Positions 4,188-5,741 of a stretch of DNA of 5,741 nt are shown here, piece after piece. Under the pieces are notes generated by a model. That model saw only the letters and a program-made list of their open reading frames with translations, did not search any database and had not been told where the DNA came from. Positions within the stretch are counted from its first letter, which is position 1; each line of letters opens with the position of its first letter. Made by a program: the position numbers and the translations under genes. This DNA is from a bacterium (GTDB lineage: Bacteria; Elusimicrobiota; Elusimicrobia; Elusimicrobiales; UBA9959), in contig JAJZVJ010000190.1 in NCBI GenBank assembly GCA_021845705.1, positions 1 to 5,741 of the forward strand, written 5' to 3'.

Positions 4188-5741
4188 ATGGAGGAAATAA
4201 AGAAGCCCGACCCCAGGATATTGGTGATCAGGATGTCGTCGCTTGGCGATATCATCCTGACCGCGCCGGTTTTCCGCAACCTGAAGGCCAGGTGGCCCGC
4301 GGCCCGGCTTGATATCCTGGTAAAACCCCAGTTCCGCGAAGCGGTCTCGAAGAACGCTTTTATCGACGGCGTGATCACCTTCCCGGGCTTCGCCGGCGCG
4401 CTCCGGGCGGTGAACGGCGCCGGGTACGACGCCATAATAGACCTCCACGACACACCCCGCAGCCGCCTGCTCTGCCTGCTGGCCCGCTCCCCCGTAAAGC
4501 TCCGCTACCGGAAAGCCTCCCTGGCGCGCAGGCTTTTTGTGGGGTTCCGCATACCGAGCCCGGCCCTGGAAAAGCACACGCTGGACCGCTATCTTGAACC
4601 TCTCGCGGAACTTGGCGTGCCCATAGTATACTCCGGCCCGGAGCTTGGGGACTGGCCGCTGGCTCCGGGCGGCATCTTCAAGCCCGCGCCGAAAGCCGCC
4701 CCCGGCCAGCCGGAGATAAAGCCCCCCCCGCTCAGGATCTGCCTGCTGCAGACGGCTTTCCTCGGAGACTGCGTGCTTACTCTCCCCCTCCTCAAGAAAC
4801 TGCGCGAAATAATGCCGGAGGCCTCGGTCTCGGTAGTGACCAGGCCGGAGACGGCGGGGATCTTTTCGGCTTCCGGGCTGGCCGCGGAAATAATCGAGGA
4901 CAGGAAAAAGACCTCGCCGCGCGTGGCTGAATTCCGCCGGCTTGCCGCCGAACTGCGCGGGCGGAAGTTCGACGCCGTCATAATCCCGCACCGCTCGCTG
5001 CGCAGCGCCCTGCTCGCCTGGCGGGCTGGTATCCCCGTCCGCGTAGGCTTCTCCTCAAGCGCCGGCAGTTTCCTCCTCACGCACAAGGTTCCTTTCTCCT
5101 GGCTGCTGCACGACGTGGAACGCAATCTGGCGCTGCTCTCTCCCCTGGCCGAGAACCTGAAGACGGCTTTCCCGGGCCTTAAGGGGTCGGCCGGCGCCCC
5201 CTATTCCGAGGATGAACGGATAGTTGCGGGGATCAACGCCGGCTCGGCCTGGCCGACAAAACGCTGGCCCGCGCGGAAGTGGGCCAGGCTGATAAAAAAA
5301 CTCTCCGCCGCGCGCGGCGGCAAGGTGCTGATGGTGGGAGGTCCCGGCGAAAAAGACTGGAACGCCGAAATAGAGCGCCTGGCCGGCGCCGGGCACTGCC
5401 TTAACTTCACCGGCAGGACCTCCATGCCCGAACTCATGGAAGCGATCCGCCCGCTAAAGGTTTTCATCTCCAACGACTCCGGCCCGATGCATATAGCCGC
5501 GGCCATGGGAGTCCCCGCCGTCGGCATCTTCGGCCCTACCACCAGGGAACTCGGCTTTTTTCCCTACGGCCCGGGGAACAGGGTGATAGAAACCCCGCTG
5601 GCCTGCAGGCCCTGCGCACTGCACGGCTCTAAAAAATGCCCCCGCGGCCATTTCCTCTGCATGCGCCTGCTGACGGTAGACGAGGTTTTCAAGGCGGCCC
5701 AGGACCTGGCTAAACCAGAAATGCGGGTGAGCGAAAAAAAG
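4188..5741 (+). CDS. GT9 heptosyltransferase-family protein with a duplicated N-terminal domain (3' end outside window)
   Basis: The frame is open for 518 codons from ATG 4188 to the window edge. GT9 enzymes transfer heptose from ADP-heptose to LPS inner core; they are GT-B folds with an N-terminal acceptor half and a C-terminal nucleotide-sugar half. Residues 10-160 are one N-terminal half: ILVIRMSSLGDIILTAP with D21 at the conserved catalytic-Asp position, then YDAIIDLHD and EKHTLDRYLEPLAELG. A Pro-rich linker (about 161-181) follows. Residues 183-320 are a second N-terminal half: RICLLQTAFLGDCVLTLP with D194, then FDAVIIPHRSLRSALLAWRA and HDVERNLALLSPL. The single C-terminal half has NAGSAWPTKRWP (350-361, donor-phosphate Lys likely K358), SNDSGPMHIAAAMGVP (428-443), GIFGPT (446-451) and a four-Cys tail at C473, C476, C484 and C491, typical of heptosyltransferase II-like members. 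The start at 4188 is chosen because M16 would cut into the first beta strand. Residues 183-518 alone approximate a whole GT9 enzyme, so the stop is probably near. The sugar donor is inferred from family only. Confidence 0.88.
   Translation, partial: MEEIKKPDPRILVIRMSSLGDIILTAPVFRNLKARWPAARLDILVKPQFREAVSKNAFIDGVITFPGFAGALRAVNGAGYDAIIDLHDTPRSRLLCLLARSPVKLRYRKASLARRLFVGFRIPSPALEKHTLDRYLEPLAELGVPIVYSGPELGDWPLAPGGIFKPAPKAAPGQPEIKPPPLRICLLQTAFLGDCVLTLPLLKKLREIMPEASVSVVTRPETAGIFSASGLAAEIIEDRKKTSPRVAEFRRLAAELRGRKFDAVIIPHRSLRSALLAWRAGIPVRVGFSSSAGSFLLTHKVPFSWLLHDVERNLALLSPLAENLKTAFPGLKGSAGAPYSEDERIVAGINAGSAWPTKRWPARKWARLIKKLSAARGGKVLMVGGPGEKDWNAEIERLAGAGHCLNFTGRTSMPELMEAIRPLKVFISNDSGPMHIAAAMGVPAVGIFGPTTRELGFFPYGPGNRVIETPLACRPCALHGSKKCPRGHFLCMRLLTVDEVFKAAQDLAKPEMRVSEKK
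4722..4729 (+). repeat. C8 homopolymer at the junction of the two GT9 N-terminal domains
   Basis: Eight consecutive C bases encode part of the PPP at residues 179-181, directly before the second GT9 N-terminal domain. The reading frame is intact as given. The tract is a plausible slippage or sequencing-error site. Confidence 0.9.

Noticed and set aside
4185..4991. A 268-codon minus-strand open frame opposite the glycosyltransferase, plus others at 4139-4453, 4589-5125, 5055-5396, 5201-5542 and 5454-5651
   Set aside because: The plus strand encodes clear GT9 motifs throughout. The antisense products are compositionally odd and lack any recognised motif, as expected of GC-rich shadow frames.

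Overview
The window looks like chromosome of a Gram-negative (diderm) bacterium. It is GC-rich, yet ATA (Ile) and AGG (Arg) codons are freely used in all three genes. One gene is a heptosyltransferase-type glycosyltransferase, which implies LPS-like outer-membrane glycan. The other two encode secreted or cell-surface proteins, one ending in a FlgD-Ig / 'YPNP' sorting-type domain. This combination recalls Elusimicrobiota-like or related uncultured lineages. That placement is from memory of protein style, not a search, and is low confidence.

Layout. (1) Positions 1-3436, minus strand: one uninterrupted reading frame of 1145 codons that runs off the left edge. It starts with a signal peptide and an 'NYQGRL' module, continues with seven 'GIGT..P..KL.V.G' repeats, and ends in phage-tail-fibre-like 'GGTG' repeats. 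(2) Positions 3448-4026, minus strand: a 192-residue exported protein with a C-terminal FlgD-Ig-like / type IX-like sorting domain. It lies 11 bp upstream of the fibre gene, so the two probably form an operon read right to left. (3) Positions 4027-4187: a divergent intergenic region, AT-rich at both ends, with a promoter-like element next to each start codon and a small inverted repeat between them. (4) Positions 4188-5741, plus strand: a GT9 (ADP-heptose:LPS heptosyltransferase family) protein that runs off the right edge. It carries two tandem N-terminal acceptor-type domains but only one C-terminal nucleotide-sugar domain.

The minus-strand pair reads as a surface-fibre or adhesin locus. 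The plus-strand gene reads as an envelope glycan gene that shares only the control region with it. The two largest real genes both leave the window, so neither has a visible stop. Most other open frames here are antisense or out-of-frame shadows of these three genes. The points most worth following are the 2:1 domain architecture of the glycosyltransferase, the fibre that joins bacterial-surface and phage-tail modules, and the paired start codons with no Shine-Dalgarno sequence next to predicted transcription starts.
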